64,000 bases of DNA from Lineus longissimus. Its lineage: Eukaryota; Nemertea; Pilidiophora; Heteronemertea; Lineidae. Under the pieces are notes generated by a model. It had not been told where the DNA came from, searched no databases, and saw nothing but the letters and a program-made list of their open reading frames with translations. A program made the position numbers and the translations under genes. Shown piece by piece: positions 1-13,200 of this stretch (position 1 is its first letter; each line of letters begins with the position of its first letter). The DNA is taken from assembly GCF_910592395.1 (NCBI RefSeq), contig NC_088323.1, forward strand, positions 5,332,001-5,396,000, read 5' to 3'.

Positions 1-1154
1 CCAAGGTTTTTGCATCCCAGCCTGGCTAAGTTTAAAGGGAAAATATTGAGACCATGATGTTCAGGATGTTTCTCCCCTTATACTTGCTGTGACCCGACTG
101 GATAAAAAAACCATCATAGTGTTTTTATAGGTATTTGTTTACAGCTACATCCCTCTCATTCCTTCTGTATCCCCATGTTGTCCAACTTCCCCGTAGTCCA
201 ATGTAATCCCAAAATAATCAGTCACAGCGCTATTCCTGGCAGCGGATTGCGCTATTTCGGTCTCAGATCAATGAATTCTCACACTCCTAGCCCATCGATG
301 ACTTTGTTGTTAGCGCATAGCGTCGTGCTATGCTACGGTTATTGAAAACCGAAAGGTCAGTCGTTAATTATAACTCTGTTGACGTCATTTGGACTTCCTC
401 GGGAATCACAACAACGACTGTGTGGGGTATTATTACTTGGCATATTGTATGTGCGTTTGTGCAATGCGATGATTCTGTGCCGCTGCTGTGGTTTTCCGAC
501 TCTGTTACATGATCTGTCAGTTTGTGAGAGAACAGCAAGGTCAGAGGGGAGTGTCTCAGTCAGGCTCGATTACAGATTGAAATGAGGAATTCATGAGATC
601 ATCGATGTTGACATTTATCGTGTAGAATCTCGTTATCATTCTTACAAGGACAATTCGATGACGCTGTTCTCATTTCTTAACTTTTTTCGACAACAACGTG
701 AAGTGGTTACAGTGTAGAATGTATGGCCTACTTCTTGGAAAAATAACTTCAAGTTCTGGAGGAACGTTCAAGTCTAAATAAAACAATTTCTGTTACACAT
801 ATTTCACCATCGTTCAAAAAGTGTTTGAGTTTGTGGATTAGTGTGTACTCTGTCTCCATTAGTATCATTCGCCTGTGATTGAAAACAAATCTGTTCTTTT
901 TCGGATTTTTACAAATCGTACATTCTATTGATTGTCCTATGATGCCCCATCTGGTACATGTAGGTAGGTCAGCCTCCACCCTTCATAGTTTATAAATGCT
1001 TGGCACTTGTATTCTAGCTTTCAGTATTCTAAAACCATGTATTGTGTTCGACTGCTGCATCAGCCAGTGTTGAATTTTGTTTTTGGCAGCGTTTAGTTTT
1101 CGCGAAATTTGTTGACAAAAATTCTAACAGCGCATTTGCTTCTTCTCATTTCAG

Positions 1155-1220
1155 ATCCCCTTGGCCCGCGGGAGTCCGCCATGGAGATAAATAATCACTT
1201 TGGCCATTTACAACGAAAAG
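1155..1220 (+). other. First HDAC coding exon in view, start codon uncertain
   Basis: A pyrimidine-rich acceptor (TTCTCATTTCAG) ends at 1154 and a GTAAGC donor follows 1220. ATG at 1181 has a good context (CCGCCATGG). The frame is open back to the acceptor (reading PLGPRESA before the Met). Either this ATG is the start after a 5' UTR exon, or translation begins in an exon left of the window, as in long vertebrate HDAC4 isoforms. Nothing convincing as an upstream coding exon was seen in 1-1154. Confidence 0.6.
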
Positions 1221-4200
1221 GTAAGCAAACTTTGAAATGATGCGTTATAACAAAAGCATGACGGTCACCGAGATTACCAGTGGTTGCTTGCAAGCGATTT
1301 GTAACGTCCAATTGCAACGTCAGAATCGCGGATGTTGAAAACTGGGTTTCACATGGTCACCCGCAAAAGGTAACAGCCTATCATTTCAAACCAACACTAG
1401 CAAGAGGCCTTTTCTCACTTCTCACCTTTTCAAATTTTCCGACATTGTAACTTTTCACCACGATCGCTTTCCCCGTAGACCTTCATGAATGTCGTCCATG
1501 TCCTTGCAGAGATTCCCCATTCTCCTCCGCTCGGCTCTCCCGTCATGCGAGGTCGCGATCTTACCGCGGTAACAGGTGAGGGACAGCAGCTCCATCATCA
1601 GCTCTCCGTACTCAAACAGCAACAGCAGTTACAACAGCAGATGTTACTTCAACAGTTCCAACATCAACAGCAACAACTGCAGTTACAACACGACAAGCAG
1701 ATACAGGATCACATTAAAGTCAGCTATATACAAGTAAGTCGAGCATCCCGCAAACAGGTGATTTTTGTCGCTGCAACATGAGAACATCATCAGCATCTCT
1801 GTCGTCATCAAACCAAGGGATAACTGGTTTTACCTGCAGAGGACCAATCTTTTTATCGCTGATCTTGGCGATAATCACCACATAAATTGCCTGTGTGCTG
1901 GGTAAAGCAAGGTTGGTTATATTGAAGAAAAAAGGTCATTTTGCAAAATCTGCAAAACTGAAACTCTGACGAAAATTCGTTGGTCTTAAGTATCAATTGG
2001 TCTAAAAAATTGGGTCTTGAACTTTTGGGCTGATTGCATCATGTCTCGGTCGCATCGGTGAAACGGGGTCATCAGCCGAAGAGGGTAATCAGCTGTTTTC
2101 TGGGTCAGACAGGTTTGTCGTCTAGGTCAGGTAGAGGCCAAGTGGATTTGCAGCTTATCAGGTGTTCATAGTCGTAAACTAGGGATCCAGTATAAAAATT
2201 TGGGAAAGTATTTTCTGTTTCAAGTTATTGCTTAAATGCTTTGGTTTCGTATTGAGATTTACATATGATTTATACAGTCTAAATCACAATTAACATCCCT
2301 TGAATCACGTCAGTGGTGTGTCACTGATCACTGCTACCCAGTGCATAGGTCGCGCGTAATATCCTTGATCTTTTTAATAGGTATTAAATGCAGTTTAATC
2401 AGTGAAACGAATATTTTTCAGAAGCAACAAGAGTTCCTCGAACAACAACAGAAAGATGAGGTCGACCGGCAGGTGCGAGAGCAGCGCGAATTGGAACGTC
2501 TCGAACTTATCAAGCACAAGAAAAAAGATGAACAAAGTGCGGTGGCGTCGTCAGAGGTTAAGATGCGGTTACAAGAATTCGTGTTAAAGAAAAAACAGCA
2601 CGAGGCGGCCATGGGTAGTTTAAAAGGATCTCCGCCACAGTTGCGGCAGTGGTGAGTGTCGCGGCCACAGGATGGCGCTACTGTCCTTGTCCCTGCTGTG
2701 CAACCCTGTGTACAATGCTGGGATGTGTCCAAATTTCTGTAAATTTGCCTCAAGGCGGTCTGCTATCCAACATCACAGATCTGGATTGATTTTAGGTTCA
2801 AAACTTGAAAACATCTTATGAATTGTTGTGTCCGTCCCAGCATTAACCCTCTGTCTTTCTGTCCTTTCTTGTCTCTCTTTTTGTGATAATCACAAAAATC
2901 TTGTTAGCAACTTGCATATTCAATTGTGTCATCACCATGACCTTATTGCAAACAAAAATATTGGAAAAACTAAAGAATTTCATCATCTACCGAAATAAAA
3001 ATCGTAAAAAGTTTACGTTTTTCGTAAATTTTCACCAAAGATTTGGTGTTTTCGCATATTTCCTCCCATCCCTTGCTTCTCCTTCCCCTCTCTTCATCTT
3101 GCTCCGACACCTTGTCTCTTCCGCAGTAACTCTGTCATATCTTCCAGGTACCACAGCTCCATAGACCAGAGTTCTCCGCCTCAGAGTGGCCTCTCACCTC
3201 CCTACCACCCGCGGCTGCTCGGTGCCTACGAAGAGGACTTTCCCCCTTTACGCAAAACAGGTTAGTCTCATTCTCATTCTTCGAATCATGTGGCTTTCAT
3301 TTCCCTTTTTGTAAACAAAGTATTTTGAAACGCCAATCAAGAAGTTTGTTTCATTACCCCTTTATATTATGAAACCCCCTTTATGGATGAGCCTCATAGC
3401 CTGGTGGTTAACACTGCCGGGCCAGGTTTTGATACCAGCGAGGACCCAGGATTGTATTTCTGGATGAACTGGCGTTGCTTTCAAGGAACAAAAATTCCTG
3501 GCTTTTCAAAGTCAAGCGAATGAGACATAAAACCGAGCTTCTCTATATCACTGTAGTACAAAAAAGTCGTTTATGCTAATAATTGCTTAAAAGCATGAAA
3601 GTGAGAAAAAACGTGGGAGGGCGTTGGTAGAAATAGAATGACTCTAAGAATGACAAAATGTCAAATGTATTAGTCTATTTGTAAAATGCGAGAGTGCACA
3701 TGTATCAAAGGTCATCCTATGGACTTTCTTCGACTTTCTCAACTTGTGTGTGGCATTATACTTTGAAATTGACATTTATGAAATTGACATTTAAGTTGAA
3801 ACAATCCTTACACGGCGGTATTAGAAACCTTTCTCGACGGAACCATTATTCTCACATTAAGATTTTTCAAGACGCTCAAGTCGATATCTTAACATAGTCT
3901 CGCGATCTAAAAATGATTCTTAATATAGACGCGCGCGGCTAAAAATAAAGCGCATATTAAAAAGTTCTTCGAAACGGCCGTGATAGTCTAAGATTGCACC
4001 CTGTCACCGCTCTATCGCCACGGCAACAACATCATCTTCCTCATCAAGATCGTGTATGTTGCACTCAGATTCTTAGCTCTCGCTAAACCGCCTCTTTACG
4101 TTACCATGGCAACGGGCTATTTTCAGCCAATATTCCATATTGTGCATTGCTATATTTAGATGCGGCTAATGTCGCTTCCTTTGAGGCGAGTTAAAAATGG

Positions 4201-7200
4201 ATCGGTGGCATTTAACCCCCCTATTGGCGACGCACTCTTGTTTTCATTGCCGATAGGCCCGAGGATAGGCCTAACCCACTATGGTGACATTTTACTTCCC
4301 AAACAAAACTATTTCTTTGTCTTATTCTGCTGATGGCAGGGAGATTGGCATTTTTCTACCTCATTAACGCAAACCCAACCTTTTTGAAAATGACAAGAAA
4401 TGCAATTGAAATCAACAAGGCGTTCTCTACGGCAATTTTTTTAATCCCGTGGTTGAATTTCATATTATTTGATATTTTTCAGTCCTGATACATTTGTACA
4501 ATTAATGTACTATAATAACCTTTAAAAAGCGATAGTTAGTAATCTTTACCTGTTGTTGTCGCTCACTATAATCAATAACTTCATACATTGTTTATTGATC
4601 TAATCACTATAATCAATATCTTCATACATTGTTTATGGATTTAAAAAAATTCCTGCCTCTGTATTGCAATATGATTTGTATCGGATATTGTAAATCGAAA
4701 TGAAAGTGGGTTGATTGAGACTATGATATTTTGGGCGCACGGCCGATAATTCTAAAATTGAGTTGCAGATTGATCGCTGTTGCGGGTATTTTGAGAGGTG
4801 GTCTTTAAAAGTGGAACAATCAATCAATAGCGGATTGATCAAAAACATGAAAAATGTATTCTATCGGCTTGATCGTGATTGATCTATAGAAAAAATTGCG
4901 TGACAAGTTTTGATCTTAAGCGGTTAATATGTAGGGGGCAGTCGGGATATTTTATAGATTTATGTGTATTTGAGTGCCTTTTGTTTCAAAACTGTTTGAA
5001 CCATCCCACTTTGAAGCCGACACCGTTAGTTAAAAATTTGTAATTTGTAATTGAATTTGAAAATTTCCAATTGTAGAATGTTATAACTGCAATACAGCAT
5101 TGTGTATAATTGCATTTCTATTTTCCTGACCAACGATTCCATATGTTGTCTTCACCATCTTTCAGCATCGGAGCCAAATCTGAAAGTGCGCTCCGTACTC
5201 AAACAGAAGGTGATGGATCGCCGGAGTAGTCCGTTATTAAAACGCAAAGACAAAGGGGTGTTTCTAAAACGGAAACCGCCGTTAACGAGTAAGTAAGAAA
5301 CACACTAGCCAAAGCAATATGTATTACACTCCTGAGGTAGTGACTTCAGAAGCTATATATTACACTCCCGAGGTAGTGACTTCAGAAGCCATATATTTCA
5401 CTCCAGATATAGTGATTATATAACCAGCACTCTGTCTCTTTGACCTTAGATAACTCTGTCGTCTTTCTTTCAGTAGATACCACACTTTGTAATAGCAATC
5501 CAAATTCTGGGCCCAACTCGCCTCCAAATAGCGCAACGGGGGTGCTGCCATCTGACGCCAACCTCGGAGCTCTTCAGTCACAAGAGGTACGTTTAAAAAT
5601 GTCGTATATTCTGTTGCGTGAGGAAATTTGCATTTGGAAGTTTGGTTGCTGAAGTTAATATTCTTGACATTTTGACTTTTAATTCTTGTTCTAGCAAAAA
5701 TTTAGCTCAGTCTTATTGGAAGCATCTTCCTTAAATTCTTGGTTTGATGTTAAAAGTCATATTTGGTGACAGTCAAAATCTGTTGATTTTGATGTTGACA
5801 GTGCCAACGCGACGACATATTCTTGTTGTGCAAACGGGACGACAATACTACAAAACTTAAGTTATTTGCGATGTTTCTTAGAAGAAAGTTCGATATTGAG
5901 ATGAAAATGGCTCATAAAAACACACCTGAATACTTAAACAATTTCTCAGAATGAACTTGTTGTATGCGTTATCTGTTACCAAAGTTGGAAGAAAAAATTA
6001 ATTTAAGAGAATGAGAGTTCATGGAGTGGTATCAGAGGTATTGAGTATAAATAATTTGAAATGGGAATGAAAATTGAGATTTTCGGTTGTATGTTTGTAT
6101 ATTTTAGGACGGGATATTTGTTGCTTGAAACTTGTCAATATTGTTATCACTAACATGCTTGCTTAATCAAAATGTCTTGTTTGAGACGGAGTCAATGGAA
6201 ATATCTGTTTCTTTTCAACCCAGCCCTCGAAAGGCTTTTCCACTTTGCCCAAGTCCTGCTTCTCTCAAGTATAAAATTGATTGGACGTAACAACCAACCT
6301 GATTGGCCATTGCACACTGTCAGTTGATAATTGACCAATCACCTTTCCCTTTACAAATTTCAAATGTTGAAAATAATCTTGCTGATGTTATACTTGGCCT
6401 TGTACTCAGATTGAGTAGAAGTACTTTGATTTTTCCATTGACTCTGACTCCAGTATCAGAGATGTATGGGTTCTCTGTGATTTATATTTTGGTAAAAGTA
6501 TAATGTAGTTCCTCAGTTTCTCCATAGAGGGTGACAGTGGGACCCATCTAAAAATCATGAGATTTTCAGACTTCACAAACTGACGATTTCCTGATTCACA
6601 CCTTTGCCCTAGGTAGTCAAAATGTGGAACTACAGCATATTTTCCTAAATAAAATGAAAATCATTTGAGGATACTTACCCTTTAAATTTGTCCGACTAGT
6701 TTCTTCTGCTCCACTCATACCTTAGTGCATTGATGGCAGTGAAAAGTTTCAAATTTAGCTCAGCAGAATTAGAATTTTTAAATTTTTAAATTTATTTCAT
6801 GTTTTTCCTTTTCCTTTTCTCGTCGCCATTCATTGGTAACTGGTGACTAAACGTCCAATAACAACACCATTCTGTACCACCTACGCATCATCAAGGTGCC
6901 ATAGCTCACACTCAAAAGGTTTCATGCTCAGAGCAGCTAAATGTCAACGAGTCCTCGTCTCAGTCTCTATATTGATTCTTTCATAGGGACACTGCCATCA
7001 GTTTGAAAAGGTTGAGTCATGTTTAATGTGCTTTTAGCTTTCTCCGTTTGTCTGGCTTTCTTCGCTAATATCATCTAGTCGTTATTTTTGGGATACAGGT
7101 TTCTTCAGGGTGAATGATCCTGAGAAGGTTAGGGGTGGGCCTTCAAGAAGATATGATTCAGCTTCAACATTCTGAAGGTCAAATATTGACCCATAAGGCT

Positions 7201-10200
7201 GCCCTGCTTGAAGAAGGTTTGACCTTGAACTTCGACATCTTGACCTTGAAATTCCACATCTTGACCTTGGATGATGTCGCCACAGATTGAAATCCAGTGC
7301 AACGAAAGTTTTAACCTTGAAATTAGAGTTCATGTAGGTCAAAGATTAACTCGACCTAATCCTAATCGTCAAAGGTGTTAGCGCAGCTTGAAATGTGATT
7401 GTGAGCTATACAATTTTTGACCTTCACCTTAGTACATGTAAGTCAGATATTGAATGGGCCTGTCATTGTAAAAATCTGGAAGTTTTTATCCATTTGGGGG
7501 GTGGGGTAATCTGGAGAAGTGGGGGATTATTTATGAGGCCAAATTCAGCCACTGCAGTACTGCCCTGCGTCGTGTTCGAGTGATGTCGATAGGGATGGTT
7601 CATTCCAGTTACCAGTATCCCAGACAATCCTAGCTGAGTTGTATTTGTATTGTTGCAAACATACTAACAGGATGCCACGATTTTCCTTTACTTAACATGC
7701 TACTACACTGCAATAATATTTATAGACCCATATCAGCGGTCGCGATTGGATAGCTTAGCTATTTAGTTTAGGTACTCAAACGCATTACTTAAGATTAGTT
7801 TTCAATATGTTTGACCCCACGCATCATGTTTAATGGCATGTTTTGTCATATTTAATTATGAACTAGCATGCATGTGTCAACTAAGGTCACAGGCCCAAAT
7901 CCTGTGTTACCCAAAACATTGCACAATTTTCAATACGTAGAAAAAAGTCTGTACGACTAATCCACTTCGACGAAAAAAGATTTTGTTATTTTGAGTCTTC
8001 CCAGGACCCCTACTGTTAGAATGAGCTGATCCCAGATCAGTGCATTTGGGATTGTTTCATTCTGACAAGGGGTGGTGGGAGCTCTTTAATGTCTCTTAGT
8101 ATTGTAAAGTACCGTAACTTCTACAGTCTTCTGCAATAGAATATTGTACTATTAAACTGACTATTGGACAGAATTAGGCATTTCCAAATTTTGTGAATTT
8201 ACCCCCAAAAAGTGTATAAGCATAGCAGCTACTGGTCAGTCGACGTCAATCTGGCCCCCACTGAAGGGCGTTTCTGATGTTTCGTACTGATTTCTGCTTG
8301 AATGTGATCACAGCACCGCTATGCCCGCACCACAGCGCTTCTAAATCTTAATCCACGCCGCCACACACAGCGCCACCTGCTGCCACCTCCTCGCACTAAA
8401 CCGTAACCATGCTAATCCCGTGTCTCTCCCTCTTCGCTTCAGGTAGTGCCGAATCAGTTCTATCCTTTTTATCTCCAGGTGATGAAGAGTATGCTCGGCG
8501 CGAACGCTGATCTCAACCTTTACACGTCGCCTTCCATGCCAAACATATCGCTCGGAAAACCACCATCAGCGTCCTCGCTTACTCAGGTTAGTCCACGCAC
8601 GTCATCTTGACCACCAAGGTTGCCATGGGTACATTTAAAGGGACTATAGACCATGGCTGATATGAATAAAGTCTAGCAAATGCTTTTACTTCAATTTTGT
8701 ACAGAAAGGTGTAGTGTAAATGTACATGGCGATTTAGATAAAAGCATTTGCTAGTCTTTATTCATATCACCCCATGAGGTTCAAGATGACATACATGAGA
8801 ATATTTGGATTTGTTTGGTCAAACTTGTCGGTTGGTAAACCACTGTCAGTGTTATCACTTACGCAGGTGAAAATTTTAAATCTGTGAAATATTTACTTTG
8901 TTATAAGCTTTATGTGTATTTTGTAGAAAACAAATTTTGGTAAAAAGTCATCCCCGCATACATGTGATTTTAGTCGCCGCAGCCTGCAATTTTAATCACA
9001 TGCGATGATAGTGGTTCGTGTGCGGTGGTCACTGCACAATATCAAACCCAGTGGTTACTGGTTTTACACCAAGATGAGAGTACCTTTTGTCGCACAAAGC
9101 AGGTTGCTGCGATTTGAATTGCTTGTCTGCGGGTCGCTTAAGAAGTAGCCGAGTATGACCGTTGTATTTTCCCTTCCAGTCGAGTGTGGTGACGCCAGAA
9201 ACCTCGGAAGCTGAACTACGCGCAATGGCTGCCGCACGACTCGGTTTGCCGTTGACCGGTCATATGCTTACTACATTACCATATTTTACTCCTTCACTGC
9301 CAGGTGAGTTATCGTGGGAGGAAACCAGAAAAGCCAGATGATATTTGTGAAATCGTTAAGTTAAAGGCCAGGTTGTGTGGCCCAAGGAAAATACAGTAAA
9401 CTTTGTATTTATTGCGACGAGGTGCAACAACAGGATAAGAAGGGAAAGCTCCAATAATGATAATAAACTGCTCGTGGGAAACAACATTTCTGATTTTTGG
9501 GAAGATCTCCGTTTTCCTCCTCCTGAAGAGGGTTTAATTGGACAACAGAAAGGGATAGATCTATGCCTCAGCTCCCTGTAGAACTTTAAATCTTCAAAAT
9601 CAGATCAAAATTAAACATTTTTGAGCCATATTTTTGTGAGGGCGATTCTTCGAGCACCCTCACATCCCTTTCAACTTCCAAACTTGTCTTTTCAGTTATT
9701 GACGGCGAGTTCACGCCACCCAACAGCCCTGCCTATATCTCTGCACAAATAAAAGCCCTCGAACAGCAGCAGCAGCAGCAGCAGCAGCAGGGGGCACTAG
9801 CAGGGGCCAAGCCGACGGGCCCGAGCCCGTTATTAATGGGCGGTGTAGCCATGATGGACACGTCGACATCGTCACAACAAACGCCACAGCAACAAGTCGC
9901 ACAGGCGCGATTACATCGGTAAGGATCGATTCTGTGCAGAGATTTCCAAAAAAAGACATCAATGATCAGTTCTACATGCAGCCTGGCGATCTGTTTAGCA
10001 CCCGGTGATAAATATCACACAGTGCAGGATGGATGAGATCAAGTTGGGCCAATTCTTGTTCACCAACAGCCACTTTGATACTTTGGCTCCTGTAGGTCCT
10101 CAAAGTTTTGTAGGTATTGAGGATTTCAGTAGTCGAGGATCAGCCTTATCCTGGGGTTATAGAACTTCGACTGTAGACCCAATTGTCACTTGCTTATTTC

Positions 10201-13200
10201 AGACATCGCCCTGAGAATTGCCCAGCTCTTGGAACTTCAACTTCAGACCCAATTCTACGCTTGTTATTTCAGACATCGGCCGCTTGAACGAACGCAATCT
10301 GCACCTCTGCCACTCGGTAACCCGTTATTACATCAAAAGAATATACTCTTACAACATCAACAATCGCAGCCTCATGAACAGCTTATGAACGAACAGATGT
10401 TAAAGGAGCACCAAAACCATTACATTAAACAGGTAAGATGAGTTATATGGCACTTAAACCAAATAGAATCTTATATTTACCATTTGGCACCAGTTGTCAC
10501 GACTATCATACCAGTCGTCTAACCCCTGTCACCCATGTGACAGGCTTGCTGACGAACAATCTCCAGGGCTTAGTTGAAGGATCAAGAAAGCGGGGCAGTT
10601 CAAACCGGTGGTGGCTTAGTGACATTTAGGAGTGTACTGATCTGAGTCTTGAATACAACAAACAATATATGCGAAAACTAGAGTGTAAACTTGCAACCTG
10701 TTTAACTTATTTTGTTTATTTGGTGTAGAATTTATTGATTTGTTTGTGTGTCTCTGTTGAAAAAAAAATGGGTCACAAAATATTTATTCAGTACATATTT
10801 GCTCAGTCATTTGTTTACAAGGCTCTCCATAGTAGATTTGTGGACAAAACACTTGACTGTGGAGGTGAATGTCAAAAGGTTTGCACTAAAAAATATCGCC
10901 GTCATCTAGGACTGAGGTGGTTTTGATTCTTATCTAGATTCAGTTCATCTTTTCATCAAGTTAAGAATTTTATGAATTGAAGAATGTCTCTATACTTACA
11001 CTCACTATTTCACGTAAAGATTTGCCAAATAAAAACTTTGTGGCCTTTCACATAACTTGTTTTTGTTCCCAAAATAGAAGCCATGAATATCCTGTCTGTG
11101 TGGAAAGTATTTGGAAAGCAGCCAGACAGCATTTTCTGCTAATAATACATCACCTGGGTTAAAGTGGTTGGTGTCAGTGATACTGGTGCCTCCTGGGAAT
11201 TGAAAGTGGAAATTCCCGGAGGGAATTTGTGTGAAATGAAACACAGGATCAGGCCAACCTCTGCATAGGGGGGTTGCACATGCTATTACGGTTGCGATGG
11301 CCTCTCCTTGCCAACCCCTGCAGACACTTTCGCAAAAGTCAAGGAATTTCACCGGCTTACAATGTAGAATGTCATGTTGTTAAACTATGCCAAACCCTCC
11401 TGATTTACTTAGTTAAAAATGAAAAAAAATTACAGCTTTGCAGTGGCTGAAATGTTAACAAAAGTCGAGAAATCTGAAACACGCTGTCAATACCGCTGTC
11501 AATCACATCCTTCGTAATAAGCTATTTATAGACAATATTTCCCTATTTAGCGTAAATAGAGAGATGATTAATAATATATCTGCCAATTAAAGGGCAAAAA
11601 GATATTTCTACTCAAAATAATATATCCAGGCACGTGAATAATATCGCTAATCTTCCCATTAGGCCATACCAGTTTGATATCTGGGATAGCCGGTGATCAG
11701 GTTCATGTTTCTTAATTTGAGGAAGAGGAGAAAATTTCGCAAAAGAAGGAGGGAAAAAAGCGTGGTCATCTGATCATAAGTCCCACACGCTGCCTCTGTG
11801 CCATCGGGCCTTTAAAACAGTCAACCTCACGCATGCACTTATCTTTCCCTGGGAACGAGGTGATTCTATCTCAGTAGAGTATGGCTGCCCACGTTACAAA
11901 CATAACAAAAGACTGGTTCAGGCCAGATATCCTGGTTACTTCTTACATTCCCAGGGTTCGGCCCAGGGCAGAGCTAGACCTAGTTTTATCCGCTCACGCA
12001 AGGTATTAAATTGGTGCGGCCCTACCGTTTGTCATCGAGAAAAAAACTTTTGCACAATTGAATGCACCCAAGGCAAAAGCATGTCAATCAATGAAAGCAT
12101 ATTCTTTGATAGTCTCATGAATGATAATCCATCCAATGCTATTATCATCGTGGAAGTGGGCTGCAGTCGATAGTCACACTACATCGGCGGAGATTACGAC
12201 CTTTCATATTTGCGCTAAAGTATGACTCAATATATCCAGGGTAGCACAACTTTTTGATATCTATATGTTTTCGTTTGTAATGTGTAAACAATTTTTTTCA
12301 TGTTGAAAATCTGACTGATGATCGATAGTATTTTGTTTTATATTTCAAGGAATGACTTTTGAAGTAAACAAATTCTGTTAGAAAATACGAGTCATTTGAA
12401 ATGCCGTAGAAAAATATATGATTTTATTGATTTTTTCATCAACTGGTATTTTATAGTGTAGTTCGAAAAATAGGCAGGGGTTAATGTTGTAACGACCTGT
12501 GGGCATCCAAAGTGTTAATAATAATTGTACAACTAACAACAACAAAAATTTTCAATAAATCTATCACAAAAAAAGTGGATGATATTATTAAGAATATTTT
12601 CTTGCTTTTTTCATACTTTAGCTGCAATTGCATCTGAATGGTTAAAGTGTATTCTGACCCTGCAGCCGCGGGGACCTAGCTTAAGTTGTTTGTTTATGGT
12701 GTATAAACTTTCTCTATAACCAGTTGCAATGTTATGTAATGTGAGAGCAAGTAGAGTTCAGTGGGATCATACGTTACGTGTAACGTTGCCCCACGTGATT
12801 GCGTTGATAAGAATATCGTTGATTTATATAGCGCACTTTTCAACTCTATGTCTGATATGATAAAAAATTGATGAATGAAAAATACTGAATTCAGCTGCTA
12901 CTTCAGGTCTGGTGATTAGGAGGTTGACCTCTGTTCACCAAGTCAGTTCAACCTCCCAGACCACCATGGCCTCCAGGACATCTCTATTCGCATCCTCGAA
13001 TTTATGCACATCGCTCCAGATGGCACAACCGCTAAGGCCACTTGACTCTCCAGAGAGTCTTCCTGGATCCATCGCCTGCGCACCATGTCGCCGTTTGGAC
13101 TTAACACAAAGGACAACACGTCCTGGTACCTCCCTCATATTCTTCTGGCGTTTCCATCACCAAGTCAGTGTTGAGTTGTAGCAGCTAGCGAACTAGCGAT

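Noticed and set aside
1479-1509. Alternative acceptor (CCCCGTAG) for HDAC exon 2 ending at 1478
   Set aside because: Joining exon 1 to 1479 puts the Gln-rich region out of frame. The acceptor ending at 1509 keeps frame and homology.
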